Shown in pieces: positions 11,485 through 21,534 of a stretch of DNA of 64,000 nucleotides (its first letter is position 1; each line of letters starts with the position of its first letter). Source of the DNA: Chenopodium formosanum (taxonomy: Eukaryota > Streptophyta > Magnoliopsida > Caryophyllales > Amaranthaceae); NCBI GenBank assembly GCA_024500155.1, contig CM044877.1:21346001-21410000 (forward strand). The letters run 5' to 3'. The notes below the pieces were generated by a model. The model was not told the origin of the DNA. It was given only the letters and a program-made list of their open reading frames with translations, and searched no databases. The position numbers and the translations under genes were made by a program.

Positions 11485-12895
11485 TCACCAAGGGGTACCA
11501 GCAGGTGACCTCTCGGACATGCTGAGCAGCCTCACGTCATTGAACAAGTGACGTGGCAGAGAAGCAAGGACGACAAAAATATCCGAGGAGTGATGAATAG
11601 CAACTCTCTCTCCTAGGTACGTCGTCGCCCCATACATCCCTATGAAGCAGCGACGCTCCGCAGTGTACTCCCCAGCCATCCTAGGGATAACCAAATCGCC
11701 CCATGGCCGGTACAGCACCTTAGGATCCTGCAAAGAATGCCTATAAGATAAGGATCTACCAAAAAGCAATACAAAAATGTTAGCTATGCAAAAGATCATA
11801 CCAAGAGGATCTGCTCTAAAACTTGGGCAGTAGTCGTACAGATGTAGCGGCCTCCCTAGCAGGCGCCAACAGGAAACTCGCGTGGCGATGGCCTCGCCGG
11901 CGCGAGAGAAGGAAATTACTCGTAGAACCAAATATACAAAAGACAAAAGATATCAGCAAGTGCTAACAAAATCTTAGAGCTAACTTTATAGGAGATAAAG
12001 TATACCTCTACGACTCTCCAGAAGCCGGACAGAGCGATGTCTCCCGTATAAGACCGGTGCTGACAAGAGTCTCGCAAGGCACGAAAAAATTCGGCATAGG
12101 CCAAGCTGGCCCAGTCATAAGTCCCGATCAGGTGAAGATCGCGGACAGCAGGAAGGTAGTAAAGCAGCGCCCTGCTATCCTTGTCAGGGGAAAACGTCCT
12201 TGACAACAAAATAAGCACAAAGATGCGCACCCGCTGCTCTCGGGTGGTCGCATCATCCTCAAAAGCTGCCGCTAGAGTCGATCGGCGAATACACTTGGTG
12301 CTGAATTGTGATGACTCCACCTCAGCACGATCCCGAACAGCAATCGAACCCAGCAGCTCATCAACCTCAGGAGAGTAGACGCTGATAATGCTGTCGAACG
12401 GCAGCGCAGTAGAACTGAACTCTAGTCCCGAGATGAGACTGAAGTCGGCTGGGGTAACCATCATCTCACCCCAAGAAAGTGAAAAGTGTTGGTGGTGTCC
12501 TAGAAGAACTCCACTAGAGCGTGGACCACGCGGTGACCTCCATCAAAAGAGCTCATGGCTTGCGTGGCCTCAAACAGGGTAGTCAGCCCACAAGATTCCC
12601 AGAGAAGCCGCAAACCCTCGTCAACGCTGAAGAACGTCTGATACAGCTTGCCCAGAGTGTTGTTGCCCGAGCCGTGGCAACGAGTCCTACCAGCGGTGAT
12701 TCCCACGACGCACCCTCTCAGAAATGTGGTGGTCGGGGGGAAAGTACAAAGTCCGCTCATCCCACTCGAGGAAGGGACCAAGAGAAGTGGACGGGTCGAC
12801 GTCCTCCTCAACGGGCTCATGCTCCCGTCGTATCTCGGGACCGTGAACCCAAACCTCGCTATCTAGCCATACTACATTGTGAAAAATTGACATAA
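11485..12895 (-). pseudogene. Plant mobile domain (PMD, aminotransferase-like) protein, antisense ORF of a Tat element, interrupted
   Basis: Minus-strand frames give the PMD order of motifs: LFEATQAMSSFDGGHRVVHA, then SWGEMMVTPADFSLISGLEF, then LIGTYDWASLAYAEFFRAL, SGFWRVVEVYF and, in another frame, KVLYRPWGDLVIPRMAGEY. The hallmark SWGEMxVTPxDxxLIxGL followed by GTYDWxSxAYA is diagnostic of the PMD family. Frame changes at about 12490 and 11930 may be introns or frameshifts. The segment is more GC-rich than its surroundings. It lies antisense to the element ending in the LTR at 14440. The function of retroelement-borne PMD proteins is not established. Confidence 0.7.
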
Positions 12896-13530
12896 ATTAA
12901 GGTTCTATAGTATTTAAGGTTTGCCTAGCCGCATGATACCATGTTCGCAAAAAAAAAAAAAAAAACAGTGTACGTAGTACTAAAACAGAGCACAATTTCA
13001 ATTCGAGCATATATGGAATTTTTCAAGCATCCAAACAATTTCTTGCAATACTATGATAATTATTGTGTTAAATTGGACAAGAATTGCTAGCAAACACATC
13101 AAGAACAAGCCAAATTGTCTTCCCGGCCTTAAGAGGTCCAACAATGGTGAATTGTTCGTTTCTTCACCAAATTAAGTCAAACAAATCTCAAAATACTCCC
13201 AAGGAAATATACAAATATAATCAAGCAATTTCATGGCATAAAATTCAATAAACAAAGCAAATTAAGCAAAAAAAGTTTTGAATTTTTCAAAAATTCGTGA
13301 ACAAAAACGCACAAATTCAGCAAAAATCGTGGTTAATTTGAAGAAAAATTACATAGATCGGGAAAGTAGATGAATAAAGCTTCGATTTCCAACACATTTG
13401 AGCAAATTTGGTTAAGAAACGAGCAAGATTGAGCACTTCAAACTTTCGCGGCGAGTTTCGGAGAAAAAAGAGCAACAGCGGCAAAAATAACTAAGAAAAG
13501 GGATTTATAAGGAAATCCCAATTCTGGCGC
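12896..13530 (-). other. AT-rich element interior with an LTR-like promoter remnant
   Basis: No coding signal is visible. A 17-base A run lies near 12949-12965. Near the right edge the minus strand reads CTTATAAATCCC, a TATA-like box, about 20 bases from the exact palindrome at 13539-13563. In the LTRs of this window a palindromic block also lies just upstream of the TATA box, so this may be a decayed minus-strand LTR or the promoter of the antisense ORF. Confidence 0.4.
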
Positions 13531-13538
13531 CAAACGAC

Positions 13539-13563
13539 AGCTCTGTCGCCTGGCGACAGAGCT
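13539..13563. repeat. Exact 25-bp palindrome with CGCCTGGCG core
   Basis: Twelve-base arms (AGCTCTGTCGCC and its exact reverse complement) flank a single T. The same core and much of the arm recur in the LTR at 15023-15060. Confidence 0.9.
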
Positions 13564-13570
13564 AAATCTT

Positions 13571-14425
13571 AGTGCCAGTGATGTTTCATCGGCGACGCAA
13601 CTCGAAGCCACTCAGAGTGGTTATTTCGACCTCCTTACAGCAATTTTGGGTTCCTTGGTACGCCAGTTAGCCCCTATAAGCAATTTGACATTATTAAGTA
13701 ATCGGCTCGGTTACAATTACATTAGGTGATCGACCTGATAAATGATCGTCTCACTTAGCTTAAAGCGCCTAAACGTTTGCTCATTGCAAAAGCACCGACA
13801 TAATGGTTCACAACGCAAAGGCATCGACGTACTGGTTCACAATTCTGAAGCACCGACATACTGGTTCAAAAGCAGCAAAGCGCCGACGCACTGGCATAGC
13901 AAAAGCAAAGGATTGACATGCGTTGGTCTTCGGTAATACTCTTTAGGGTATTTTCGCAACAAATGAGGATAGTTTCAAGCGAAGCAATCTTTGATCGTGT
14001 TCCCTGGCTTGCGAAAGATGGTCACAAAACGCTAGAAGGTCGTTTCAGGCGAAGCAATCTTCGATGGGGTTCTCTAGCTTGTAGAAATCTATCACAACGG
14101 AATTAGAGGCAGTTACATGCGTAGCAGTCTTCAGGCGGTATTCTCTAGCTTGGGAATGATCGTCAAAACAAACAGCAGGATGGTGTTCCCTAGCTTGCGG
14201 AAGGTTATCAACAACAACAATGCAACACAAATCGATTACTTTTAGACACGTGTGCTCGACGGTGCAAGATACGCGTTTCTTAACTCTTATCTATTTAACT
14301 AATGCTAGTTTGCAGGTATTGGCGTTACAAGAGTGATTTAGGATCGCAGAACGTTCTGAATATTCTCCGTCCCTCTCGCTACTTTGAATTTTATTTTCGA
14401 AACTTGCGTTTCTCCAAACTCAGTC
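13571..14425 (+). repeat. Tat element 3'UTR with short tandem arrays
   Basis: The left part (13600-13770) is shared with 21560-21740 in the second element, including GGTTCCTTGGTACGCCAGTT. It is followed by units of about 30 bases around CACCGACATACTGGTTC (13790-13915). Longer units of about 65-80 bases follow, around CAAGCGAAGCAATCTTYGAT and TTCCCTAGCTTG (13965-14215). Tat-lineage 3'UTRs are known to generate such tandem repeats. No gene is seen. Confidence 0.7.
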
Positions 14426-14437
14426 AAAGTGGGGGCT
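14426..14437 (+). promoter_or_regulatory. Polypurine tract before LTR B
   Basis: AAAGTGGGGGCT lies two bases before the LTR start TGTAGACACCC. The same tract precedes the LTR at 22705. It marks LTR B as a 3' LTR of a plus-strand element. Confidence 0.85.
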
Positions 14438-15022
14438 TCTGTAGACACCCATTTGTGTCTCCCCAAAACCAAACCCAGTGATGAGTACCTTTCACGTCGA
14501 ATCATAATTGAATGAAGTGAAAGTGTGGAAAGTCTAGTATTGCGGTTATTTTTATTTCTTTTCTTTCTCTCTGTTTTTGAAAACCTATTTTAAGAAAATA
14601 CCCAATCCAGTTTGGTTTGTTCCATGGCAAGGATATTATAATGGTGTAGTTGGTTCAGGTTCGAAAAGAGCTTTCCAGCGATATATTATAAGCCCAATTC
14701 CAATGAATAATGAGGAAGTTATGGCCAAATTACTAAACTGGGTCTAGTTTGATATTTATACGCGGCCCGATGAACTATAGGAGGGCCTATTATTGATTTA
14801 TCATTCCTAATGTGATTAGGGTTGATTATAGTCTTCTAGATTCATCTAGAAGGTTCTTTTGAATCCTAATTTAATTAACATTGATAAATTGACTTTAGTT
14901 GATTTTTAAGAGTTTTAATTGGAATAAAAGAAGTGTTTTTAAGGAAAGTACAATTTTGCCCTCACATACGCTTAAATTTTATCAAAATAAGAAAACGCGT
15001 GGAAAATTATTTCTAGCTCCAT

Positions 15023-15087
15023 TCGACAGCTCTGTCGCCTGGCGATAGATCTGTCGCCTGGTGACAGATGTGTGTTTGGCGCTACGG
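15023..15087. repeat. Palindromic GC block in LTR B
   Basis: The block holds two successive units, CTGTCGCCTGGCGATAG and CTGTCGCCTGGTGACAG, each an imperfect dyad around CGCCTGGYG, then TTGGCGCTACGG. It ends about 60 bases upstream of the TATA box. Confidence 0.8.
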
Positions 15088-15147
15088 TCTTGTTTTATTC
15101 TTTTCGAAACTTTAATTCGTTTTTTATCATATCCGGCTGATTTTCTC

Positions 15148-15155
15148 TATAAATA
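15148..15155 (+). promoter_or_regulatory. TATA box of LTR B
   Basis: CTCTATAAATAGCCTCC is followed by a C/T-rich leader. The same box is found in copies C (23635), I (38578) and, on the minus strand, in E-H. It probably sets the U3/R boundary. Confidence 0.75.
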
Positions 15156-16342
15156 GCCTCCTAAAACCTCCGTTTTCGATCATCAATTCTCATCAATTCT
15201 TAGGAATTCTCTTCTCTACCAACTCTCATCAAGAAATCTTAATTCCTCTCTCTCTTTTCTAAACTAGCTTTTCTCATACAAAATTCCGCATTCACAAGAT
15301 CTAAAAACACCTAGCCAAGTTCGAAGTTGCCTTTGCCCTATACGTGAAAGGTTTAAATTTCGGAGGATTTGGTCACAAATCTCTATTTCAATTATTTAGT
15401 TTAATTGTTTGTTTAATATTTTTATTGAAGTTACTAACGCGTGTATTTTGTTATTAGAAAGAGGTATGAAGCATCCAAGTAAGTGCTTTAATTGATTTAT
15501 TGATATTATGATATAGAAATCATGTCTAGGTTACTATTATGCTTCCTAGTGTCATGTTAGGGTGTTTGATCTTCCTAGTATCATGTTTAGGGTAAAGAAT
15601 AAGTTCCTTAGATCAATTATGATTTCTATGATGCCTTTTATTTTATTTCCTAATATTCATGCTAGTATCATGATAGGGTTAAAGCTTTGATTTTTTAATG
15701 TTTAGTGACATGTTAGGGTTTGTTATTAATCTTTTTAGTATCATGCCTAGGATCTTGCTATTATTATGCTTTAACATGATTATGATTATAATTGTTATAA
15801 TTTATGATGATTATTATGTTGCTTGATATATATTGTTATTGCTTGATAACGCCTTTTATGCATGTTTAAAGGGAATTCGTACTTGTAATCACGCTTAATA
15901 AGATAATTAATAATCTTGTTAAGGATAAATATGATTATAATTCAAGTGATCGTCAATAATAGTTTTGTTTGTGCATTAATATTCAACCAACATAGATTAA
16001 ATAGGTTTAGGGTTAAACCTAATGATTACACGTTAGTCAGAAAGCGCACATGAATACGAGAAGAATAAAGTAGAGGCTTATTATTAGGGCAGGTTCAATC
16101 TCTTTTAGGTTGGATTTGTACCTTCATCCCTGAACTTCCAGTCATGGTTCTAGACCTATTGGAGTTGACGATCTCCTGGATCGTTAAGGGGTGTAACCTT
16201 CACCCTGTGAACGGTTTACAAGTTTCTAAAAATTGTTGGCGACTTTTTTGCTCTAGCTTCCTTCCCTTTGGACGCCACCATGCATAAGTGTATGATCACA
16301 GTGGGGTTCAAGTTTAGGGTAATGCTTGAAATATTCCCTACA

Positions 16343-16650
16343 ATATTGCAACACAATAGAGGAAATAAATGACATCGAAGATGACAATCCTTGGTATGAT
16401 CATATCCTCCAATATATTACCCATGGCACCTATCCTGAAAATACTTTATCGAAAGACCAACGAGCCTTGAGAACACTCGCATCCCAATATGGTCTATTAA
16501 ATGGTCAATTATGCAAAAAGGGGCCTAATGGTCAAAGCTTATTGTGTATAGAACAACCCGAATCCACACGCCTTATGGAGAATACTCACAAAGGTGTTTG
16601 TGGACCTCACATGAATGGTAAAATGCTTGCTAAACTAATTTCATGACAAG
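16343..16650 (+). pseudogene. Gypsy Pol fragment: RNase H-integrase linker and integrase zinc-binding N-terminus
   Basis: The frame reads EEINDIEDDNPWYDHILQYI, then SKDQRALRTLASQYGLLNGQ, then MENTHKGVCGPHMNGKMLAK. The spaced His residues and the GxCGPHMNGxMLA phrase are typical of the integrase N-terminus of Tat/Athila Pol. After a TGA the frame still reads QGYYF, as the family does, and then stops matching where LTR-tail sequence begins. The fragment is the flank into which LTR B was inserted, or was joined to it by rearrangement. Confidence 0.75.
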
Positions 16651-16764
16651 GGTACTATTTTGGCGACTCTTTTGCTCTATCTTCTCTCCCTGTGGATGCC
16701 ACTGTACTTTAGTGTATGATCACAGTGGGGTTTAAGCTAGGGATAATGCTTGAAATATTCCCTA
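16651..16764 (+). repeat. Orphan tail of the Tat LTR
   Basis: These 114 bases repeat the last part of LTR B (TTGGCGACTCTTTTGCTC through GATCACAGTGGGG to TTCCCTAGA). They are joined directly to the integrase fragment, which suggests template switching or illegitimate recombination. Confidence 0.8.
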
Positions 16765-17547
16765 GAACAGGCACGATGAACCATTCAGGAACAGACACTT
16801 CTTGATTGGAAGCAAATACGATAGTTAGTGAGCTTACTATCTTACCGGACAGTTAGGGTGTCGTCCACCCCCTATATAAAGAGCAACGAGACGATGTCGC
16901 ACCTATGTAGTCACGTGCCCCCAGTCCTAAGACACGTGTACCCATCTTGTGGACAAAACTACTAAGATAGTTGTCAATTTTCTTCTTTCTCACTGGATTT
17001 TGATATATGCCTCCAGTCCTGAGACATGTATTTCTATCTTGTGGACATTGAGTATTGCGTTTTGACAAGAGAATTGTCAAGAACTTTATTTCGGCTGCGA
17101 AAGCCGAAACGTTTAGGCTGCGAAAGCCGAAACATTCTTTTTATCATCTTTTCAAATTTTTAAAATCAAGCTAAAGTTTCAATGATGTATTGAGGGACTT
17201 TAGACCAACAATGACATGATTGGGAGGACATCATCCCCTTTTAATCATTTTTAAACCTATCTCTTCTCATGACATAACCTCACCCAGAACACCTTTACTT
17301 GTAAAAGCGTTCTACAATTGCAAAGGATCAATCTAGATTTTTTAGCCCGTTAAGACTAGAAAATACTTTATCTAGCCTTAATAGATACTTGTTTTAAACA
17401 CTTAGCGAATCAAGGATCTTTTCGACATCCTTAAATTTTTTAAAAGATTCTCTACTCTTTGAAAACTTCGCAGAATAAGTCTTGTATTTATTTCCTTAAC
17501 TACTTTGATCCTCGTCTATTCTGGAATCGATCAAAGTGGGCGCTGAC
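16765..17547 (+). other. 3' interior of a second gypsy family, ending in a polypurine tract
   Basis: This stretch has no coding signal. It contains two near copies of CCAGTCCTRAGACAYGTRT followed by ATCTTGTGGACA (about 16918 and 17010), and two copies of GGCTGCGAAAGCCGAAAC (17092-17131). The latter can fold as a hairpin with TTTCGGCT/AGCCGAAA arms. CAAAGTGGGCGCTGAC at 17532-17547 is the polypurine tract for the LTR that follows. Confidence 0.55.
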
Positions 17548-19280
17548 TGTAGACATCTACTGTGGGCCTCTTGTCCCGATAAGAAGTGTAATGACGATTA
17601 ATTAAACCATCTTCGTGTTGGAACTAAGTGAAGAATACTTATGGATGACTGGCTAAATCGCAAAGACATAAAAAGACTAGCCTAACCCAAAAACAAATAC
17701 AAAAAAGGTCCAATTAACTAAACCCGATCATAATTAGGCTTAAGCCCGTGCTTAAGACCCAATAATGACGAATTTAGAGGCGCCTAGGTTAAATTTAATG
17801 TTATCGCAGAAAAAGCCGCGCGCATCTTAATGAGTCGCGCTAGACTCACGGGCGCAACTAATTCAGTTGCGCGTAACACCTAGCGCAACTGCTTGAGATG
17901 CGCTCCTGGAAGATTCAGAATTTCATAAAAATATAAAATCGAATCTTACTATAATGCCTCGCGCAAGACATCTAGTAGCGCTTCCCATAACAGCGCAACT
18001 AAATTACTTGCGCTGGGATGCCACGAAAAACTCATCCGGATGCACGCGACACCTACTGCAGAAGAATGCTTACAACCCTAATTGCAACCATTCCCTATAA
18101 ACAGGGGCTTGATGTAGGAGTTTATAGGTACTACGCAGCGGAAAAACATGAATCATATTCATACAGTACCTAATTCCAAGATCTAATGCATAACACATAA
18201 AGAACATATAATCGTACCTTTGAAGAATGATTCCATGTGCGATCGAGCAAGAACAATGGGAGATAAAGAACCCCAAGTGTGATTCCTCTACTTGGTCCAC
18301 GAGCACAAATTAAGACCTCCACTAATGCTAGTTAGTTGCAATTAAACCCTTCAATTTACCTTCTATGGAGAAGAGCGAGCAACAAACCAACCACGAACCA
18401 CCACACACACCACCAAGAGTGGCCGACTGTTAGTCCGAAGGGGGAGGAGAGGGAGCCGTGAATTGGAGAGAGGAATTAGGGTTTTGGGATTGGTTGCCTT
18501 GATGTCAAAATACACTGTGTGTGCATTATGACTGCTTGCTTGCAACCCTAGGCATGGATCTTATTTATAGATCTCATCTCTGAATAAGAGCCCATGTCAA
18601 AAGCCCAAAACCTAATTCTAATCTAACTATGCTAGCCCAATCCATTTCATGATTAGTTAATTACTCATGAAGCCCATAAATGGGCCACTAACTTGCTTAA
18701 CCCAATACCCTTGTGTGTGACCTCATAAGATCCATTCTAGCGGGATTTGGACCATTTAACTAGCCCAAAGATCATCTCTCATAGTCTAGCAACAGATGAT
18801 GACGACCCAAAAGAACGAACTTATTATCTCCATAATAGTGATCCTTGATATATCTAGTAATTGCACTTATCGAAGACACAACTCCTTCACTTGATACGAG
18901 GCTTAGACATAGGCAGAAACTCTTGTGCACTTGTGCTATCAAACCCTCTTTTCCTAAACACTCAGCCCTGTTAATCTTTTTTACTACGGTGGAGGTTCCC
19001 AAACAAGAAGGAGTCCATACGTGTTCTAAACGGAGATCTAGCAAAGAGAAGTTGTAAATTCCAGAGAACTTAGATAAATCACATATACTTTTCTTGTTTA
19101 AAAGAACCTTAATCAATAAAATAGTGTTGTTTGACCACTTTAAAAGGATATTTAATTAATCAATTCCACATAGTATCTAGCGTTAAATAAGATTAGAATT
19201 GAATAATTAATTTGATTGATTAATCACTTAAGCCAAGGCGAATCTTGTTTACTTTTGCTCCTTTCACGAATTTAAATTAA
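17548..19280 (+). mobile_element. LTR of a second gypsy family (copy D), carrying a solo LTR; right edge approximate
   Basis: It starts TGTAGACATCTACTGTGG after a polypurine tract, and has a TATA box at 18096. Upstream of the TATA box (17815-18010) is a GC-rich block of GCGCAACT and AGTTGCGC words, the same design as in the other LTRs but a different sequence. It is split at 18113-18889 by a copia-type solo LTR. The 3' end is not visible to me and is set before the gag frame opens. Confidence 0.55.
18113..18889 (-). mobile_element. Copia-type solo LTR, TSD CTTGA
   Basis: This 777-bp segment is bounded by TGTAGGAGTT and AACTCCTTCA (inverted ends with one difference). It is flanked by CTTGA at 18108-18112 and 18890-18894. 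Read on the minus strand it ends with TTTTTCCGCTGCGTAGTACC and CTATAAACTCCTACA, a form common at the ends of copia LTRs, and has a TATA box at about 18565. No internal coding region remains, so recombination between two LTRs left this one. It lies just downstream of the TATA box of LTR D. Confidence 0.8.
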
Positions 19281-19751
19281 ATAAAGAATACCGACTTCAT
19301 TGATTCAAATCCCCTTCATGTTCCTCCTCGCGACAAGAAGGCCAAGATTAGTAACAATGGTAACAGTGGTTGTAAAGGGAAGAAGAACGACTATCCTTCT
19401 TCTTCCGAAAACACCTACTCTAATAATAGTGTTGGTACTTTCGACCTTAGGGAGATCCTAGCCATGGGTAATCGAAAGCAACCGAAAAGGGAATTTACCC
19501 CTATTGGAACTAGCTACGATGATGCTTTCAATCGACTCCATGCCAAGGGAATCATTACTCCCATAGGACCTATTAAAGATCCCCCACTTAAGAAAAGATT
19601 GCCTAGTTGGAATACAGACGAACACTGCAAGTACCACCAAGGTAGGGGTCATACTACTGAGAGCTGTTGGAAGCTAAAGGAGGCTATCCAACATTTGATT
19701 GATAATAACAAGCTTCCCATGCTTCCAGTTAACAAGAAGAGCGAGTGGTGA
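19281..19751 (+). pseudogene. Gypsy Gag fragment with zinc knuckle
   Basis: The frame is open from about 19281 and includes HVPPRDKKAKISNNG, TFDLREILAMGNRKQP, FTPIGTSYDDAFNRLHAKG and CKYHQGRGHTTESCWKLK, ending KKSEW and a TGA. The CxYHxxxGHxTExCWxLKxxI pattern is the gag knuckle typical of the Tat group. The capsid part is missing. Pol does not follow, so this is a truncated gag in a deleted element. Confidence 0.8.
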
Positions 19752-20594
19752 TAAAGGAAACAACACAAGACAAGAGGCGAGCTTCAACGACAAGATTTCG
19801 TGACCTCTTTTTCTATTTCTTTTTCATTTTTTTTTCCTTTCCCCAATAAGTCTAGCATTGGCACCTTTTCCTTTCCTTAGATTTATTTTGTAGGAGCATT
19901 ATATATTTTCCTTTAATAAAATGAGAATTTATTTCCTTATATATGATCATTTAATTTTATTGCATTAAAAAAATGTCGAATTAAACACAAGGTATACCAA
20001 TTTTTTAAGGCAACCCTTGTAGCCACATCATATCTCCTTTCACCTTTCGAATATGCAATCCTTTCTTCGTAAATCACTTTGAGCCTCGTCTAACGATAGA
20101 CCCTTCTTTTTTCAACCTACATCTACCTAACCTTGGGATGGGATGGTGTGCAACTTATGCAATTCTAAAAAAAGCTTGAGTGATTTCAAAAGATTAAAAA
20201 TAAGCAAAAAAAAATAAAAGTGTACAAAAGGGCAAGTGTTCCAATGTCTTTGATATGAAAGTATCTTCGATAAGAACATGTCTCATATTGCGTCTCTTAT
20301 CGAGTGCTCGGTACCGTGCCTGAGAAACATGAATGCCAAGTGAGTGATAGACCACATGATCGGGATTGCCCACACTTATAAAAATAAAATAAATGCTAAA
20401 GCAAAAAGAGCTAAAAAAGAATAGAAATTCAAACATGAAAATACAAAGATTCAAAAGCGAGGTTGCACACCTTGGGGGCTTATCTAGGGTCTTGAGCCTT
20501 TATCCCCTTCTTCTTTAAACCTTTAGCCTAACCACGTTACAACCCTTAAAAAGACCTTTTTTGAGGTATACACACTTGTACGAGGTTCGGCTAG
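19752..20594 (+). other. Non-coding interior of the second Tat composite
   Basis: I see no gene here. The sequence is AT-rich with T runs near 19820 and only short chance frames on either strand. Confidence 0.5.
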
Positions 20595-20654
20595 AGCTAC
20601 GTTCGGCCTGATTCCTAATGGATACGTAGGCAACCTCACATCGAGGTGCGGCCG
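20595..20654 (+). other. Conserved post-pol motif of the Tat elements (copy 2)
   Basis: CTACGTTCGGCCTGATTCC, GGATACGTAGGCAACC and GAGGTGCGGCC match the copy at 1738-1803 in order and spacing. Here no pol precedes it, so an internal deletion has joined the gag end to this region. Confidence 0.6.
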
Positions 20655-21534
20655 TAATAAACATGCATTCATATTCACATTCACACACTTACACCATGAT
20701 TATATCAAGGGATCTCCAACGCTCATCCCTATTCATTTAGAGCTAGACTTGGGGGCTTGATCCCTACATCATTAGCTTATCTAGCTTAAGAGTCACCACC
20801 ATTTAACTCTTTTAATAAATAATATCTTTTCACACACTTAGCTCTTGCGGCCTAACTTTAGTGTCACTATCACATACATCACGCATACATGACCAAATAA
20901 ATTTCCCTTAGGAACCCTTTGTCATGAAATCTTAACATAACGATGAAGCATGCCTTGTCAAATCACTCATCACTCATAATTGTCATTACAAAGAAGTATG
21001 AAGTGCTTAGCCTCCGTGCCTAAGTTACCCAAATACTTTCATCATGGAGTCAACCATTGAGATAGCCTAGGATGGATTAATCCTTGCACCTTGAGAGATA
21101 GTATCAAACAACATTTGACTAAGCTCATTCAACATGCATTTGAAAACTTCGATTCTTTCTTCGCATCTTTCTTTTTCGGGAGAAAGTCGGTACCCTCCAC
21201 AAAAATGACGGAAAATTTTTGCTTTTCTGCATCTTCGAGTCGCACGATCACATTACAATGCACACACAAGTCATGTCGTGCCATATCACTTTGATTTGAG
21301 TCTAACACATGTGTCATTACACTTCGAGTCGAGTCAACCTCGAGTCAGTCAATCAGCGAGTCAAGTTTATACCTTGAGTCGTGTCAAGTCGATGAGTCAA
21401 GCAACATTAAACCTTAGGTCAACCCTAAGATAATTTTAAGCCTTAGGTCAACCCTAAGATAATTAAAGAAATTGGCAAAGTTCTATAGTCAAAAATAAAT
21501 ACAGGTGCAGCAGAATAGGGAGGACCCTACTCCA
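20655..21534 (+). other. Non-coding interior between conserved motif and 3'UTR
   Basis: There is no convincing gene. A run of CGAGTCR words (for example CTTCGAGTCGAGTCAACC) at 21230-21420 makes a weak tandem pattern. AAACCTTAGGTCAACCCTAAG recurs at about 21409 and 21439. Confidence 0.5.

Larger units (their letters stand above)
14440..16342 (+). mobile_element. Tat-type gypsy 3' LTR (copy B)
   Basis: The LTR starts with TGTAGACACCCATTTG and ends TTCCCTACA, 1903 bp. A polypurine tract sits directly upstream. Internal landmarks shared with all copies are a palindromic GC block (15023-15087), a TATA box (15148), a pyrimidine-rich leader, words of the type ATCATGYYTAGG, and GATCACAGTGGGGTTCAAG near the end. 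Gypsy Pol coding sequence follows directly on the right, so the element was probably inserted in another Tat copy. Confidence 0.9.

Noticed and set aside
12521..12895. Plus-strand ORF over the PMD gene
   Set aside because: It is a shadow frame; the minus strand carries the recognisable PMD motifs.
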